A program made the translations under genes and the position numbers. The notes beneath the pieces were generated by a model. That model searched no databases. It was not told where the DNA came from and was given only the letters and a program-made list of their open reading frames with translations. Source: Adiantum capillus-veneris (Eukaryota > Streptophyta > Polypodiopsida > Polypodiales > Pteridaceae). From it: a stretch of 64,000 nt of DNA. The stretch is taken from positions 109,348,912 to 109,412,911 of the forward strand of contig CM043963.1 in the NCBI GenBank assembly GCA_014529385.2, given 5' to 3'. Shown piece after piece: positions 11,101 through 23,876 of this stretch (within the stretch, counting starts at the first letter, position 1; the number at the start of each line of letters is the position of its first letter).

Positions 11101-14100
11101 GTCCCAATGTTCAGGAAAAGTGTCTTAGCTTACAACTTTACCTTTTAGAAACTCCAGAAATGCCTGTTCAAAGCAGAGGGAAAAGGAAAAATGCCCCTTC
11201 AGAATAGTTTTAGAAAAAAACGGACCAGAATTTGGAAATTTTGTGTCAGGAGAAAACTTGAAGGGAATTATTTTTCTGAACACTGTTTCTGGCTTTTGAT
11301 ATACTTGGCCAATGAGACCTTACAGATGTTAGCATTTAGAAATTGCCACCACAGGGTATGTGGAGTTGGGGTGGAGAGCGAGGAGCACTATGTATATAGA
11401 TATCCAGCATATGAGAGCGCACGGGGCTGATATAGAGCCCTTTTGGCAGGACAGCCAGTACTTAAAGCATTATGGGAGTTGAGAGAGTTGAGACACCTTG
11501 GTTGCTTCTTAGCTGCCCCAGTTTCACCCACTTACATTCCAAGAGGCGTCACATTAGAGCAGACACCCGAGAGCATAGAGTGGGCCTTCTCAAATCCTGC
11601 TGCTTCTGTGGGGACCCTTCACTCCCTACCTGCCTAAGCATGCGATACTACACTCCCAGTTTGGTACCAAATGGAGCTAGCTAGTCCTTCGCATATCATG
11701 GTTATACTCCTCTATGCATATATTTCTAGATATTAGAGTTAAAGCTCCATCCCCCCTTGTAACAAACTGCTGACATGTCAAAAGCCCTGAAGAATGGAGT
11801 CAACTTGCAGATACTGGCCGAGGGGCCTAAACCCTAAGTAAAGAGGCAGAGCAGCAGGAAATAAAGCAGGGCTCACACACACAGACAAGAACTTGCAAAG
11901 CAGGCTGATGACATGGCAGATTTTAAAAACTCACGTTGGCTGATGATGTGGCAGAACTATACGGATTTCCGCTTTTCACATTGGCGGTGCTAACGTGGCA
12001 TGACTGTACGGATTTCCGTAAATTGCGCTGGCAGCTTTTTGGCTTTGCTTTTGGACTAGATGCTTTTGAGTTTGAAGGCTTTTCACTGTAATTGCTTTTA
12101 GTCCAAGGGCCTTTAAATATGAGGTTAGGGCTCATTCTCTTGCATGCTTCTTGAAGAAGGTGCAGAGTCTGGAGTACCGGCTTGTACTGTGTTGATGCAA
12201 TATAAAGAAATACCGAAAGGGGTGCCAAGATTTGGGGCCAATACTCTCTGGGGTGGAATTCCGCCACTCCGTGTCGCGTGTCATCTCTCTCTTTTAGTTC
12301 AGTTGTTATTGAAGTGCTAAAAGTCTGTTCAGTCTGTTCTTTTCTATTGGCACGTGGTGCCCGTGTTGTGACAGTGGTATTAGAGCATCAAGCGTGTGCT
12401 TTTCTGAAAGCATACCGGTCCTACCAAGGAACAGACAAAGCAAGATTGCACTTTCAAAAGTTCATTGGAAATTTTAGGTTCGTGCTCCGACCCTGGACTT
12501 ATTAGCCACTCCCACCCTTACTACATCACGCATCGGGCGCGCTCCGTCTTCACTGCTCATGTCTTACAGGGCATAAGCCATAAAGATCACTTACAAGAGA
12601 AGGATCCAAAATTTGTTTCGAGGCAATGCTTTTCTCAGAGGCAGTGCTATGCAGATGTTCATAGCTACGAAGCCGCACACTTCCAAGTACTTGGCAAGAA
12701 ATTTTTTGCCTGAAGTTGTATGGTTTTTGACATCTTCCTTGGGAGTGCAACTTCTGGCAGAGTGGGGTATCCTAAAATGCTTGCCATGGAAACCCTAGCA
12801 GATGATACTTTGAAATTTCTCGACATCTCTCAGTACATGTCTCTTCACGAGTAGATGACCTTGGAGATCCAGTGCGATTGCTATCTTGGGACTACCATTG
12901 CCGCCAATGAAAACACTGTTTGACTAAGAGCTGATGGACCATGCTATGCTCGGCTACGACCCTATGGAATGAACCTAACCCTAATTTTTTGGTGTAAGTT
13001 TCAGGATGGAAAGTTAGTCGACTTTTCGAGCTCGACTAATGTCGAGATTGCTTTTTAAGTTCGAAATCTGTTTGAGAACTTGTTTGGTGATCCTATTTGA
13101 AATGGATGGTATCTGTTTTGAACCTATTTTGGTGCCGATTTGAATTGTTTGACTCTGGTTTTAGTACTGATTTCAATGATTGGTGATTTTACTCCCGGGT
13201 AGAGTAGTGAGAAATGATGTTTGAGACTACTTGTTCATACTCATGGCCCGGACCCTTGTGGTTATTTGCGGGGGGGGGGGGGGGGGGGGGGGGTATTGAA
13301 TGATTGAAAAATGCTGTTTTTTTTAACTCATGGCCTGAACCCTTGTGGTAATTTAGGGGGGGGGGGGGGGAGGGGGGGGGTATGGGGGTATTGTTGTTGT
13401 TACTCATGGCCCGGACCTGGATGGTTATGCGGGAGGAGTATTAAGAAGTTTGAGCAGTGGTTACTCTCAACGCCTCCAAACGACGTAGGCTGCGGTGGGG
13501 GGCGTTTGGTTGTAGAAAGGCCTCTATATCTCATGGCCCGGACCTTTTTAGGTTATTTGAGGGAGGAGTGATGAGGGAGTCGTTGAACAGCTCATGGCCC
13601 GGACCTGTATGGTTATTTGCGGGGGGAGTGTTCATCGGCGGCTTTATGTTTTCATGTCTTGTAACATGCATATGTAAGCATTTGTGCTGCATTGTGATGT
13701 GCCAACTACTGAATATTCCTAATTGGATGAGATTGCCTGGGTATGTAATTTTAGTGCATGAAGACACCCGTGGAAGATCGGTACGGTCTGGGTGTAATGG
13801 CTAATTTTACTACGCCGGAATATCAAGAGTTCCGAAACTAAATGTCCCTCGGAATGACCCTCAGAAATTTTTGATTTAACTTGAGTTGTTTTTGCAGATA
13901 TGTTGTAATCGTGGACGATTACTCTCTTTCAAGTAGGGGAGATGTAACAAACTGTTGACGTGTCAAAGCCCTGAAGAATGGAGTCAACTTGTAGATGCTG
14001 GCCGAGGGGCCTAAACCCTAAGTAAAGAGGCAGAGCAGCAGGAAATAAAGCAAGGCTCACACACATAGACAAGAACTTGCGAAGCAGGCTGATGATGTGG

Positions 14101-16031
14101 CATATTTCCAAAAATCATGTTCGCTGATGACGTGGCAGAACTGTACAGATTTCCGCTTTTCACGTTGCGGTGCTGACATGGCAGGACTATACGGATTTTC
14201 GTAAATTGCACTGACAGCTTTTTGGCTTGCTTTTGGACCAGATGCTTTTGAGTTTGAAGGCTTTTCACTGTAATTGCTTTTTAGGCCAAGGGCCTTTAAA
14301 TATGAGGTTAGGGCTCATTCTCTGGCATGCTTCCTGGAGAAGGTGCGGAGTTTGGAGTACCGGCTTGTACTGTGTTGATGCAATATAAAGAACTACCGAA
14401 AGGGGCACCAAGGTTTGGGGCCAATACTCTCTGGGGTGGAATTCCGCCACTCCGTGTCGCGTGTCGTCTCTCTCTTTCAGTTCAGTTGCTATTAAAGTGC
14501 TAACAGTCTGTTCAGTCTGTTCTTTTCTATTGGCACGTGGTGCCCGTCTTGTGACACCCCTCATCCCTCATACACATGTAGAAAACCCCCATGCCAATAT
14601 TTTATTTTGTAGTAAGTTATTTTTTAGCACCTCTTTCTTTCTGGATACTAAGAGAACACACACATGTACATTGTTCTCTCTCATAGGCCGATTTAGACGA
14701 CGTAATTGTCATAAAATGATGACATGGCATGGGCTAACTGATAGAACCCGGCGGAGGGGCCTAAAACCTAATGGAAGAAGCAGAAGAAGTTTTCACCAAC
14801 TTGCAGGTTCAGGCCAAGGGGCCTAAAGAGGGCTAGGTTTAAAAACCTAACTTTACCAATTGACTGAACATGGCCGAGGGGCCCAAAATCTTTACACAAT
14901 ATAGCGAAGGACCGATATCTGCATCGAGTTGTTGACGTGGCACTGTTGTACGGACTTCTCGGATTTCGCACTGATTACCGAGATTTCGTGTTGACTTTCG
15001 ATGTTGCATTGTACGAATTTTTGCGTTTTGTGTTGGGGCAGCGGGCCAGGTATTGGGGTCTACTACTTATGGGACTAAGTGCTTTTTATGTAATTTCTAG
15101 GGGCCTTTATAAGCGTGCTCAAGGCCTTATTCTTGGCAGATCAGGTTGGGAGCATTACCAAAGAGAGGACCCTCGGGCATTGTACCTTGTGAAGTATAAT
15201 AATAAAGAAATACCGAGAAGGGGCGCCAGTTTTTGTTGCATCTGGGGTCGGAACTCCGCCGTTGCGTGTTGATTCTCCTCTTCTCTTCTCTATCCCACGG
15301 GATACGATGTGCTATTGGTCAGATACGCACATCCTCACATCAGCTAGAGATCAAGATAGGCAGATTTAGAGGAGTACCCAAAAATAGAGCTAGAGATAGA
15401 GCTGCATTACATATGTCACTGCCCAGTATACTATGAGATACGAGGCTGCTTTCACTTTCTATTCAAAGAGGGTTTGGGCCACTTTCTAGAGTCATGAGAT
15501 ACCAGGATCAGAGATGCCTCGGATTATACTTACTGGAGATTCGCAAACACAGTGAGGACCTCTTGAAGAGGGGCACAATGAGAGAGATCCAGCGACAACG
15601 GAAGATTACAGATTTCTTTCAGTCACACAGACAGAGGAGTTCGAGCAGCCCCCACAGCATAACAACACCAGAGGCATACTGCTTGATCGGGCGATAAGAG
15701 TTGGGGTGGTCGCATCGCATCGCCCACGGATGAGAGGGCCCTCTTGATATCAACACAGATTGCAACAGAGGATCCATACCATACTGGCGCGACATAGGAG
15801 CCGTCCTGGATACTGATGTATATGTATATGATGCCTCGACTGTTAGAGAGCTCCATTGTATCGGCTAACCCTTTGTATTCCCTTTGTATCAGCTTTCACC
15901 CCACCCCTATCCACTATTTTCTTTTCAGTTCTTTGTACTTTTGTTACCCCAGACCTAGTATTAGATTCACCACATGTATCCTTTTGGTCTCATAGGTCAT
16001 TTTGGCATTTTGAAGACGTTATTATTACATT

Positions 16032-16082
<51 letters not shown>

Positions 16083-16216
16083 TATTTTTTGTTTGTTTTG
16101 TTATGTTGTTATTTTGTTACTCTGACTTTGTATCAGATCCACCACATTGTAACTTTCTGGTCTCATAGGTCAGTTTGGCCTTTTGAAGACGATAATATAA
16201 CATTTCATTTCATTTC

Positions 16217-16263
<47 letters not shown>

Positions 16264-19200
16264 GCCCCTCCCCCTTGAGTGGTTTGCATGCAATGGCATC
16301 ACCAGTATGAAGAAATCAACTTTTATGACTACTAGCAAGAGGTTAGCAAGCATAGAAAAGGAGATGAAGGCATACAAGACAGAGATGGAAGAGTGGGATA
16401 TGGAGAAGGTGGTCTTTCTTCAGTGGAAAATCAACGAGACCGAGCTTCGAACTGTGGAGAAAATGGAGCATTGGGCCGAAATCGAAGACCTCAAGAATCA
16501 AATTTCAGCCCTCAAGAGAGACCTAGCCGAGGCAAGAGCCAATGGTGGACTAGAAGAGGGAGAAATCCAACCCTCAGTGATAGAAGAACTTAAGATAATC
16601 AATGAGCAAATGCAAGCCATTAAGGAAGAGGAGAAACAACAGGAAGCAAAAACATCTTCATGGACAGATATGATTACCAAAACCCATAAGAAAGTGGAGG
16701 AAGCGGAGAAGTGGATTTCGGTCGCAAAGAAGGGCAAAGGCAAGGAGGTATCAATCTCCACTCCCACCATCATCAACATGACACTTGAGGAGGAACAACA
16801 AAGACGTATGAGAGCCTTGCATGTGAGGGTTACCGGCCTCAACGATCGGGACAAAATCGACGAGGAAGTACAGGAGCTCATGGTACTAATGGGGATGCAA
16901 AAAGCGACGCACACAAGAGCATGGAGAGTTGGTAAGAAAAGTGGAGGCACGGGGGAAACATCAAGAGGAAGAGCTCTCATACTGCGCTTCCCCTCTATTG
17001 AGGAGAAGGACTTTTTGAGGAGGAGGCCCACTCTCAAAAAGACTGGTGTCTTTTTTGGTGACAATCTCACTCTCTCACGGCTTGCCCACATGCAGGAAGT
17101 CATGCCAAAGATTAGGGCCGCAAGAGAAAAGGGGAAGACAACTTTTTACAGAGAAGGAAGAGTGGTCATTATGGAGAGACGCCCTACATGACGGTGCGAG
17201 ACCTATGGGACCACGCTCAGGATGGCGGTTTGGAACTGTAATGGTTCGTATAGACTTGATGTGGGGGCCTTTGAGGACAGCTTCAGAGACAGAGACATTG
17301 TTTTCTACTCAGAGACTCATCAGGCTCTAGGACAATTGATGCCGCATATATCAGGATACAGATGGGAGACAGCTTGCCAAACATGCACCAGATCTGAGCA
17401 TGGGACTAGAGGATCAGGAGGTGTAGCAGTTCTTTTTAGAGAGAAGCTCCAACCAATACTACAAATAGTTTGGAGAGATGATCAGGCCAGATACATGTGG
17501 ATGAGGCTGAGGGCAGAGATTGGACGTTTCTTGTACATCGCCATATGCTATTTTCCTCCCAGCACTTCAATATATGCTTCACCCAGAGGATAGTCTCCTT
17601 ACTCTGTACTTGATGATGATATTTGGGAGTTCTCCAGGGAGGGAGACGTCATACTATTGGGGGATTTCAATGCTCGTACAGGCAGTTCATAGACGGTTTT
17701 CTATGACACCTCAGAGGAGATGCTCAGAGAACCAGAGCGAGAGGAGATGGGGCTTGAGAGATGCTCACACGACCGAGAGCATACAGAGTATGGGAGATAC
17801 CTCAAGGAGATGACGAGTACTCACAGTTTAGCCATACTGAATGGCTTACCGACATTCCCATCATCTACAGGTTTGACTTGTTTTCCACACAGACATGGGG
17901 CCAGTATTGTAGACTATGTTCTGACACATCCGAGCTTTATCTCACATTCAAGATTTTACAGTGGAGCTCAGGCCTGTTGGGATAGCAGTAGATCATGCAC
18001 TTTTAACATTATCAGTCTCCTTTGAGTACAATACATCTCAAGCCTCACGGGGTGGTAGACATCCACACTATACTTTTATACCAGAGACTGACTCAGTCAA
18101 TGCAGAGGAGATACGTAGACTTTTATGCACATTAGAGCCAGAATACATAGTGGAGGAGATCACATCTATGCTGACAGTGACATTACATGGGGTAGCGACA
18201 GAGGCATACCCACACACTCAGCCTGGTCAAAGACGTCGTTCTGGGCACATGCCTCAGAAAAGTTGGTATAATGAGGAGTGTCGACAGAGGAGAGCTTAGA
18301 TCCAGCGGGAGCTTGCATTGGGAGTGATCACCTATAGACTGTCTCATATTGCTACACGACGACTAGTACGACGGAAGAAGCGAGCTTTCTTGGTCCATAT
18401 GGAGCAAGATTTATATCAGCTCTTCCTTAGTAGAGATTCAAGAGAGGCTTGGCGTCTATTCCATGAGCAGTCTCCCCCACCAGTGATTACTTCTACGGAG
18501 ATATGGGGGCAGTATGTAGCATCATTATACATTGTACCTGGACAGCCACCACTACCAGATCCACCACAGCCATGTCCAGCTACGAGCACCTTCTTTACCA
18601 TTGAGATGGTAAAGGAAGCCATTGACAGGATGAAGACCAGACGGGGCACATGATCATGAGGGTTTGGTAGCAGAGCACATTATACATGCTGGGGACTTGT
18701 TGGCAGAGATGCTTGCACAGTTGTTCAACCGTGTCATGTGTGAGGGCTTTCCTGAGTGTTGGAGAGTGTCTACTATTGTACCTATCTTCAAGACGGGAGA
18801 CCCCACAGTGCCGGGGAACTACCGTACTATCATGGTAGGACACACATTGGCACGGTTGTATGTATCCATCCTTGAGCATAGGCTGAGCAGTTGGGCTGAG
18901 ATTACGGGCATACGGGCACCTGGACAGGCTGGTTTCAGGAGGGGTTTCTCCACACTGGATCATGTCTTTACACTCAGAGCTATCATTGAGGAGGGTCGAG
19001 CACATGGTAGACGGATATATTGCAGCTTTGTGGACTTCCGCAAAGCTTTTGACACAGTACCGAGGGCCAGATTGATGCACCGACTTATGGAATTGGGGGT
19101 ACCCACATAATTGATATGGGGGCATTGTACAGTTCAGTGAAGGGTCATGTACGCACACCAGAGGGGATATCTGACTTAGTTCACTCCACTATCGGAGTGA

Positions 19201-22200
19201 AACGGGGATGCCAATTGTCCTCTACTTTATTTGGTATGTATGTTGATGAGGTCTCTGATTATATCGACAGAGGAAGAGATAGAGGTGCTCGGCTTGCAGG
19301 GACATGGATCCCTCTTTTATTGTATGCTGACGATATCGTGTTTATATCAGACTCACCAGAGGGTATGCAGAGACATTTGGACGCATTGCATAGTTTTGCA
19401 GGGGATAGTGGATTGTCTATCAACCTTGGTAAAGCCAAGGTCATGGTATTTAATACCACGCCACAGTGGGTCAGGAGATCAGCACCTACATTCACATATG
19501 GTCAGGACAGTATGGAGTACACTGATGCATACACATATCTTGGGGTGGTCTATAGTGGACGGAGGTTCACTCTGAAAGTGGCAGCAGACGCTAGATTGAC
19601 TCATGCGTATGCAGCCCTAGGCGGTTTAGAGAGGATTTGTTCGCAGGTTCAGTTCCAGGAACCTCGAACAAAGCTTTGGCTCTTCGACACTTTGGTCGCT
19701 TCAGTTATGCACTACGGGGTTCAGGTTTGGGGACTAGGATACCAGGATCTTATCCAGCTTGATACCAGGAGGACATGGATAGAGCCATCACGGGAGTTGG
19801 GTATGAAGAGGGCTTTCTATAGAGAGCATCTTCTCCAGCTCACGACATACGGATTTGTCACACGGCCTAGCTACATGGACACACATCTATCTCATGGGTT
19901 ACGATGTGCCATAGGCCAGATACGCACATCTTCACACCAGCTTGGGATTGAGACAGGTAGATTCAGAGGCATACCAGCAGACAGGAGGATATGTCAATTA
20001 TGCCATGTAGAGCCAGAGACAGAGTTTCACTTCATATGTCACTGCACAGTCTACTATGAGATTCGGGGACGCTTTCACTGTTTATTCAGAGATGGTTTTG
20101 ACTCGTTAGATAGAGTCATGAGATATCAGGATCAGAGATGTCTGGGATTATTTCTACTTGAGATACAGAGACATAGAGACTCTCTATTGAGAGGGCATAG
20201 ACAGAGACAGTCCCATAGACGCATCTCAGATTTCTTTAGTCCGAGTACCACAGAGGCAGAGGGGCCACCGCCACCACAGAGCTCGGTTCCCACCCATACA
20301 CACACCAGTGGTACTCTCATTGATCGAGCTATAGAGTTGGGGAGATCGAGACGACCACGAATGAGGAGGGGAGCCACGCAACACCGGATTCTAGCACGAC
20401 ACCCGGAGTGTCGATCAGGATAGGCTTTATGCTACTGCTATATTGTATCATGGTGACACTTATCACCACTTTATACCTTTGTGGCATTATACCATTGCTC
20501 AGCTTACCAGCCACCCATAGGAGTCGGTAGCATTCCTATCTCAGTTTTTAGTTTGTAGTTTTCTTTGTATATACCCAGACCTGGTACTAGACTCACCATT
20601 GTAATCAGTTTGGTCTCATAGGTCATCTTGGCCTTTTGTAGACGTTAATATATCATTTCATTTCATTTCATTTCTCTCTCTTGTGTGATGGAAGAAACGA
20701 GCTTACTTGGCCCAGATGGAGCGAGACTTGTATCAGTTGTTCTTGAGTAGAGACTCAGGAGAGGCGTGGCGATTCTTTCATGAGCACTCCCCTTCCCTAG
20801 TGATTACTTCTCCTGATGTGTGGGGCCAGTATGCCTCATCGTTATATACGGTCACTGGACAGGACCCCCTTCCAGATCCTAGAGAGTCATGCCCACCTAC
20901 CAGCACCTTCTTTACCACTGAGATGGTAGAGAGAGCCATTGATAGGATGAGGACGAGCAGGGCATATGATCATGATGGTCTAGTAGCAGAGCACTTTACA
21001 CATACATGCTAGAGATATGCTAGTAGAGGTTCTTGCAGTGTTGTTCAATCGTGCCATGTGTGAGGGGTTACCTGAGACTTGGAAGTTGTCTACTATTGTG
21101 CCTATCTTCAAAGCAGGTGATCCTACAGATCCTGGGATTTACTGCACTATTATGGTTGGGCACACATTGCCACGGTTGTATGCATCCATTCTAGAGTAGC
21201 AGTTGAGTAATTGGGCAGAGGGTGAGGGTGTCCGAGCAAAGGGCCAGGCCGGTTTCAGGAGGGGTTTCTCCACTCTTGATCATATTCTGACACTCAAAGC
21301 CATAATTGCGGAGGGCAGGTCACATGGGAGACTGATTTATTGTAGCTTTGTGGATTTCCGCAAAGCATTTGACATGGTACGAGAGCTTGATTGATGCGCA
21401 GACTGCAGAAGTGGGGGTGCCCATAGTGTTGATTTGGGGGATTATGGCTCTGTATAGATCAGTGATGGGACATGTACGCACTCCGGAGGGGATATCTGAT
21501 TTAGTTCACTCCACCATTGGGGTGAAACAGGGTTGCCCATTGTCTCCTACTCTATTTGGTATGTATGTTGATGAGGTGTCTGATTACATTGACAGAGAGG
21601 GTGATAGAGGTGCCCAGCTGGCAGGGACGTGGATCCCATTGTTGTTATATGCTGATGATATTGTGTTGATCTCTGACTCACCAAAGGGTATGTAGCGATA
21701 GTTGGATGCATTACACAAATTTGCAGAGGATAGTGGATTGTCTGTAAACCTTGGTAAAACCAACGTTATGGTGTTTAACACCATACCACAGTGGATCAGG
21801 AGATCAGCACCGACTTTCACATATGGTGAAGAGATTGTAGATGTCTTCACTGGGCCGAGGTTTTCTTTGGGGAGAGCCTAGACTGACTAGAGCTTTTGCG
21901 GCCTTGGGAGGTTGGAGAGGATGTGTTCGCAGGTTCAGTTCAAGGAACCTCGGACAAAGTTATGGCTCTTTGATACCTTAGTAGCCTCAGCTATGTTGTA
22001 TGGGGTGCAAACATGGGGACCTTCTGTAGGCCAGGATGGTTAGAGACGTATGGAGAGGCCCTTGGTATCTATGATCTCTCAATTGATCAAAGCCAAGGCC
22101 TCCGTACCCCACGCTATCATACGAGCAGAGCTAGCTGCCCCTCCTATGGAGATTGAGGTGCTTGCCAGATTAGTCTCCTTTGTGCACAGCTTGTGGGATA

Positions 22201-23799
22201 CTACTAGAGACAGATATGCTAGACTTGCCCTTGAGTCTTGCAGACAGTTAGCTCTTCAGGGGGACACTTCATGCTGGTATGCACGGATGACATCATGGTT
22301 TCAGATGCATGGTTTCACCATGGATAGGCTGCCCCCTTTCCAGTTATCTCTTCGGGCACTCTCGATGTCTCTTACATGGGTGGAGATTGCTAGACTCAAT
22401 TCATCAGGACGTGATCTAGCTGGATACCAAGAGGACATGGATAGAGCCGCCACAGGAGTTGGGCACGAAGATGGCTTTCTATAGAGAGCATCTTCTCCAC
22501 CTCACAGGAGATGGGTTTGTGATCGACCCAACTACATGGACACACATATGTCTCATGGTTTGCGGTGTGCCATTGATCAGATACGCACATCCTCACTCAG
22601 CTGGAGATTGAGACTGGTAGATTTAGAGGGATACCAACAGACAGCAGGATATGCCGCTTATGCCAGTTAGAGCCAGAGATAGAGCTACATTACATATGTC
22701 ATTGCAGAGTGTATTATGAGATACGGGGCCGTTTCCATTGCTTATTCGGAGAGGGTTTCGATCTTTTCTCTAGGGTCATGGGTTATGAGGATCTGAGATG
22801 TCTTGGGCTATATCTACTTGAGTTACACAGATGTAGAGACACTTTACTTGGGAGAGATAGAGAGAGACAGTCCCAGAGACAGATTACAGATTTCTTTTCA
22901 CTAGATATGGGACAACCAGAGGAGCAGTTATCATTGCAGAGCTCGTCGTCCCACACTCATTCAACCACTACCGGCACTCTTATCGACCGAGCATTGGAGC
23001 TACGGAGATCCAAACGGCCACGATTGAGGAGAGGGGCTACACAGCATCGGAGACTACAACATAGGATGTGAGCCATACTCTCTCAATATCGAGAGTGCAG
23101 ATGAGGATGGATTCTAGTAGCAGTATTAGATTCACCATTTTGTAACAGATTGGTCTCATAGGTCATTTTGGCCTTTTGAAGACGTTAATATAACATTTCA
23201 TTTCATTTCATTTCTCTCACATTCGTCTCACACCAAAGGCACACTGATCGACCGAGCGATTGAGCTGGGGAGATCCAGACGCCCACGACTGCGGAGGACT
23301 ACACAGCATCGACGGAGGCTACATGAGAAGATTCGGATCAATTTGGCCAGGCATGCACGATGCCCGGTCAAACTACTTATGATGGAGGAGATTGATGAGA
23401 TCCGCCAGCGATCGATGCTGGATCTCTTGTGATTTAGCTTTTTAGCTATCCCAGCGAGCTGCTTTCTTTGCTTAGTTCACATCGAGCAGGTTAGGATTCC
23501 ATAGTATTTTTGTTTTGTTATGTTGTTATTTTGTTACTCTGACTTTGTATGAGATCCACCACATTGTAACTTTCTGGTCTCATACGTCACTTTGGCCTTT
23601 TGAAGATGTTAATATAACATTGCATTTCATTTCATTTCTCCCTCTCTCTCCTTTGTATCAGCTTTCACCCCACCCCTACCCACTATTTTCTTTTCAGTTC
23701 TTTGTACTTTTTGTACTCAGACTTGGTATTAGATTCACCACATGTAACCTTTTGGTCTCATAGGTCATTTTGGCCTTTTGAAGATGTTAATATTACATT

Positions 23800-23876
<77 letters not shown>

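Larger units (their letters stand above)
11758..14556 (+). mobile_element. Non-autonomous LTR retrotransposon with perfect 5 bp target duplication
   Basis: LTRs at 11758-12373 and 13943-14556 (616 and 614 bp), each tgtaac...gtgaca. The flanking pentamers are both cccct (11753-11757 and 14557-14561). A PBS (TGGTATTAGAGC, 12375-12386) follows the left LTR, and a polypurine tract (CTTTCAAGTAGGGGAGA) precedes the right one. The 1.57 kb interior has no gag, protease or RT; its longest open frames arise from G-runs and are not credible. It holds a repeated GC-rich hairpin unit instead. It must have been mobilised in trans, as LARD/TRIM-type elements are. Confidence 0.92.
11341..14706 (+). mobile_element. 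LINE remnant split by an LTR element
   Basis: The left part (about 11356-11757) carries a degraded ORF2 zinc-knuckle end reading [20 protein letters not shown], like the CX2C...H...C tails of the LINEs downstream. The right part (14557-14706) carries a 3' tail (gtctcataggccgattt with a gacgtaa end) of the same type as the LINE at 23875-25566. The LTR element 11758-14556, with its CCCCT duplication, lies between them, so the LINE was there first. No intact coding. Confidence 0.65.
16263..20681 (+). mobile_element. Near full-length LINE (LINE-A) with ORF1 and decayed ORF2
   Basis: A 4.4 kb element. Order: short 5' leader, intact ORF1 (16307-17191), ORF2 with endonuclease, RT and CCHC end (17222-20423), then a 250 bp 3' tail ending catttcatttcatttctctctc. 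It lies head-to-tail between other LINE copies on the same strand. There is no poly(A) tail; the end is a pentanucleotide-like TTTCA repeat followed by TC. Confidence 0.9.

Noticed and set aside
12375-12386. tRNA-like TGGTATCAGAGC strings as tRNA genes
   Set aside because: They are isolated 12-14 bp strings directly beside LTR ends, so they are primer-binding sites; no cloverleaf can be built around them.
13189-13407. Proline-rich open frame on the minus strand
   Set aside because: Produced by the poly-G runs read in reverse; the relative at 49440-49560 lacks it.
15856-16310. Open frames with long SLSLSL runs, and RERERE frames elsewhere (23758, 25565, 37520, 51566)
   Set aside because: They are translations of (TC)n or (GA)n tracts and carry no protein signal.
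16498-17103. 201-codon open frame on the minus strand
   Set aside because: It lies antisense to the intact LINE ORF1, is rich in S/L/V from reversed E/K/Q codons, and has no domain.
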